From a virus, in IMG/VR virus record IMGVR_UViG_3300047470_000247, positions 1-60,399 of that record: a stretch of 60,399 nucleotides of DNA. One strand, 5' to 3'. Made by a program: the position numbers and the translations under genes. Shown here piece by piece: positions 58,270 to 60,399 of this stretch (position 1 is the first letter of the stretch; each line of letters starts with the position of its first letter). Under the pieces are notes generated by a model. That model had not been told where the DNA came from. It was given only the letters and a program-made list of their open reading frames with translations, and did not search any database.

Positions 58270-58635
58270 GTGCGCAAAATGGTCTTGGTATTCGCGATAT
58301 TGGCACTGGCGGGATGTGGCGAGGGCAACAGTGTGGATGCACCGAAGCCTAAACCGGCTATGACCACCATGCCCGCGCCGGTGTCCGGCCCGCAATGGGA
58401 TCTTGAAGTGCGAGGTGAAACCCCTCAGGCGGTCAGCGATCTGAGTGGCTGGCTGATCGAGCACAGCTTCATGTCCAGCGTCGTCAAGGAGAATGGCAAT
58501 ACCCGAATCCTGATGGGGCCATTCAATTCGAAAGCCGAGGCCGAAGCCAAACAGGATGAAGTCCGTGCGGCGCTCACTCGCTCGAAGAAACAGAACATAG
58601 AATTGCTGGTGCTTGAGCGTCCGGTCGCTCAATAA
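58270..58635 (+). CDS. SPOR-domain lipoprotein-like protein
   Basis: A 121-aa protein starting at GTG 58270 (GAGGGAAA upstream). Lipoprotein signal (MVLVFAILALAGCGEG, Cys16), a short linker, and a SPOR-like C-terminal fold (MGPFNSKAEAEAKQDEVRAA) that may bind denuded peptidoglycan at the septum. Confidence 0.8.
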   Translation: MRKMVLVFAILALAGCGEGNSVDAPKPKPAMTTMPAPVSGPQWDLEVRGETPQAVSDLSGWLIEHSFMSSVVKENGNTRILMGPFNSKAEAEAKQDEVRAALTRSKKQNIELLVLERPVAQ

Positions 58636-58667
58636 CGTTCTGTAGCGCAGACGTTGAAGAAACAAAA

Positions 58668-58698
58668 AAGGCCTCGGGTGTTTAACCTCGGGGCCTTT
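58668..58698. terminator. Bidirectional terminator
   Basis: AAAGGCC/GGCCTTT arms with an inner CCGAGG-type pairing, between the converging lipoprotein and endA genes. Confidence 0.75.
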
Positions 58699-58724
58699 GT
58701 CGTTTCAGGTGTCCCGTTCTGGCA

Positions 58725-59414
58725 TCAGCCGCAGGCCTTCATGTCTACCGGGCCGACGAACTCGTTGCCGCGCCCCATGACGCACCCCACGCTCTGGTTG
58801 CGTTGGCGCTCCCAGGTCTGTACCGGATAGGTCTTGTCCCAGGCTTCGTACAGTTGCCGATCCTGTTTCGACAGGCGCAAGCCATACTGCTTGCTCATGT
58901 AGAAGTAGGTCCGGGCGATCATGCCGCGAATGGAAGGGCGGGGCATGACTTTCTTGGCCTTGAAGTCGACCTGGGTCAGGCAGGAACCATATTGCCCCGA
59001 CTGCTCGGGTAGCCAGCCAAAGCTGAAGTTGCTGCGATCGCCATTGACCTCGCCAATGCTGGGCACCAGGTTATGCAAATCAGCCTCGGCCTTCTGGTAA
59101 ACCGGGTCGTAGCGGGTGCAGTTCTTGCGGCCGCCCTCTTGCCAGCACTGGCGTTGATGACCGATTTGCCAGGCCGGAACAATATGCTCCCACTCGATGC
59201 GGGATGCGCGTTTGGCATTTTTACGGGGCACATAACCGCAGGCGGCAAGGTTCACCCGGTTGCCGGTGTACTTGCAGCCACAGTAAAACTCGGTGGATTG
59301 GGGGGCGTAGAGCTTCCACGCCACTTTCTTCGCTTCAGTGAAGGTGCGCGGGGCATCGGCCTGCGCACCCATGACAAAGAACAGAAACAGCAAAGCAAAC
59401 CAGCGGACACTCAT
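58725..59414 (-). CDS. endA: Endonuclease I family (periplasmic/secreted DNase)
   Basis: A 229-aa nuclease of the EndA family with an N-terminal signal peptide (WFALLFLFFVMGAQA). The catalytic region RIEWEHIVPAWQIGHQRQCW and the DLHNLVPSIGEVNGDRSNF block are complete; paired Cys suggest disulfides. It cuts double-stranded DNA outside the cytoplasm. It lies four bases behind the DUF1654 gene and is surely co-transcribed from the LexA-controlled promoter. Confidence 0.92.
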   Translation of the reverse strand: MSVRWFALLFLFFVMGAQADAPRTFTEAKKVAWKLYAPQSTEFYCGCKYTGNRVNLAACGYVPRKNAKRASRIEWEHIVPAWQIGHQRQCWQEGGRKNCTRYDPVYQKAEADLHNLVPSIGEVNGDRSNFSFGWLPEQSGQYGSCLTQVDFKAKKVMPRPSIRGMIARTYFYMSKQYGLRLSKQDRQLYEAWDKTYPVQTWERQRNQSVGCVMGRGNEFVGPVDMKACG

Positions 59415-59418
59415 CGAC

Positions 59419-59658
59419 TCAATCTTCCTTCGGCACAACCCAGAAAATCTGCACGCCGCCATCGTCGCGATAGGCGAGGGTGACGTTGTCGTTCTCGTCG
59501 ATTTCTTCCAGCAAGCGTTCCCATTCATCCACCGGTTCGTCAGGCAGGCGGAAGATCAATGCCGCCCTGGCTTTTTGTGCGGTGGGAGAGTTGATGATTT
59601 TCTGAACGCGCAGGCCCATGCGTACATAGGTCTCAGGAGAGGCAGAGGTGGTGTCCAC
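59419..59658 (-). CDS. DUF1654 family protein (host)
   Basis: A 79-aa protein (TYVRMGLRVQKIINSPTAQK; DEWERLLEEIDENDN). GTG at 59658 is chosen since AAGGA lies upstream and a LexA box precedes it. It is a clear paralogue of the prophage protein at 14968 and forms an operon with endA. Function not established; control of the nuclease or of DNA repair is plausible. Confidence 0.88.
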   Translation of the reverse strand: MDTTSASPETYVRMGLRVQKIINSPTAQKARAALIFRLPDEPVDEWERLLEEIDENDNVTLAYRDDGGVQIFWVVPKED

Positions 59659-59676
59659 GGAATTATCCTTATTAGG

Positions 59677-59692
59677 CTGTACGTGCATACAG
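59677..59692 (-). promoter_or_regulatory. LexA (SOS) box of the DUF1654-endA operon
   Basis: CTGTATGCACGTACAG on the minus strand, a CTG-N10-CAG palindrome with CTGTA/TACAG arms, 18 bp before the GTG start. Confidence 0.8.
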
Positions 59693-59820
59693 TATTTAAC
59701 TGTAGGCAATTTCGCAACTGCTTAAAAATCAAGAAAATCCTCTGACAGCGATTTGTTCCATTTGACGTAAGGCGGAGGGAATTTTTTTGTAAGATCCAGC
59801 GGCCGCCACTCGCCAAGGCT

Positions 59821-59848
59821 GGCGAATGGCGAATGGCGAATGGCGTAT
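59821..59848. repeat. Short tandem repeat, four 7-mers
   Basis: Three copies of GGCGAAT and a variant GGCGTAT in a row, in the gap between DUF1654 and asparaginase genes. Copy number may vary between strains. Confidence 0.8.
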
Positions 59849-59853
59849 GGGGT

Positions 59854-59875
59854 GCCCGACCGGATCCGGTCGGGC
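59854..59875. terminator. 22-bp perfect palindrome behind the asparaginase gene
   Basis: GCCCGACC-GGATCC-GGTCGGGC lies nine bases downstream of the asparaginase stop (minus strand). No T-run follows on that strand, so it may be a weak or factor-assisted terminator. Confidence 0.45.
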
Positions 59876-59884
59876 GAGGGCGAA

Positions 59885-60399
<515 letters not shown>

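Noticed and set aside
58725-59528. Longer endonuclease I starting at 59528
   Set aside because: The signal peptide begins at 59414; the upstream extension overlaps the DUF1654 gene and lacks a ribosome site.

Overview
The window is a Pseudomonas chromosome segment, probably of the P. fluorescens group judging by overall gene style; the species cannot be fixed from this sequence alone. It is almost entirely occupied by one lambda-like siphovirus prophage integrated in a tRNA-Val(GAC) gene. A perfect 76-bp direct repeat (40-115 and 54520-54595), covering the 3' part of the tRNA plus 27 bp downstream, marks attL and attR, so the inserted unit is about 54.5 kb. Only 39 bp on the left and about 5.8 kb on the right are certainly chromosomal.

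Left arm, mostly minus strand (201-14424): integrase and excisionase, a DNA methyltransferase, a PAPS-reductase-like protein, a YqaJ exonuclease with a RecT/Bet annealing partner, and many small translationally coupled genes. Reverse-strand cargo interrupts it: a three-part EVE/ScoMcrA-head-like/HNH endonuclease (4175-5704) and two unknown genes (6510-7419). This arm is read from a PL-like promoter at 14810-14838, followed about 60 nt later by an exact boxA antitermination motif. Two long untranslated stretches lie in the same transcript, one of which can fold into a multi-helix RNA (13611-13769).

Immunity and switch region (14.8-19.0 kb): a LexA-boxed DUF1654 gene, a toxin/antitoxin/DUF6941 triad in the position where lambda carries rexAB, a CI-type repressor, a YdaS-like Cro, an RHH protein and CII. 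Five related 15-bp operator-like sites lie at PL and PR. Replication and nin genes follow (O-like DUF1376 protein, DnaC-like loader, NinB-like, NinG), then a candidate Q antiterminator with a late promoter and early terminator directly behind it.

Right arm, plus strand (23.0-51.2 kb): holin, metallopeptidase-like protein, terminase (large subunit split by a +1 frameshift), portal, scaffold, capsid, connector proteins, tail tube, tail chaperone with a canonical -1 slippery site, tape measure, tail tip proteins M, L, K, I and J, tail fibre genes, SleB-type endolysin and Rz/Rz1 spanins. Accessory 'moron' genes, several with their own promoter or terminator, are scattered through it. An AT-rich acyltransferase (51212-53167) is a likely O-antigen conversion gene. 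Beyond attR lie an integrase remnant from an earlier occupant and then host genes: a paired family of small acidic proteins, beta-carbonic anhydrase, DUF2214, CsrA/RsmA, a lipoprotein, a LexA-boxed DUF1654-endA operon, and an L-asparaginase cut by the window edge.

The observations that most merit follow-up are the two LexA-controlled DUF1654 paralogues (one phage, one beside host endA), the toxin/antitoxin/DUF6941 triad beside the repressor, the EVE/HNH plus PAPS-reductase-like island, the structured RNA in the left operon, and the split terminase.
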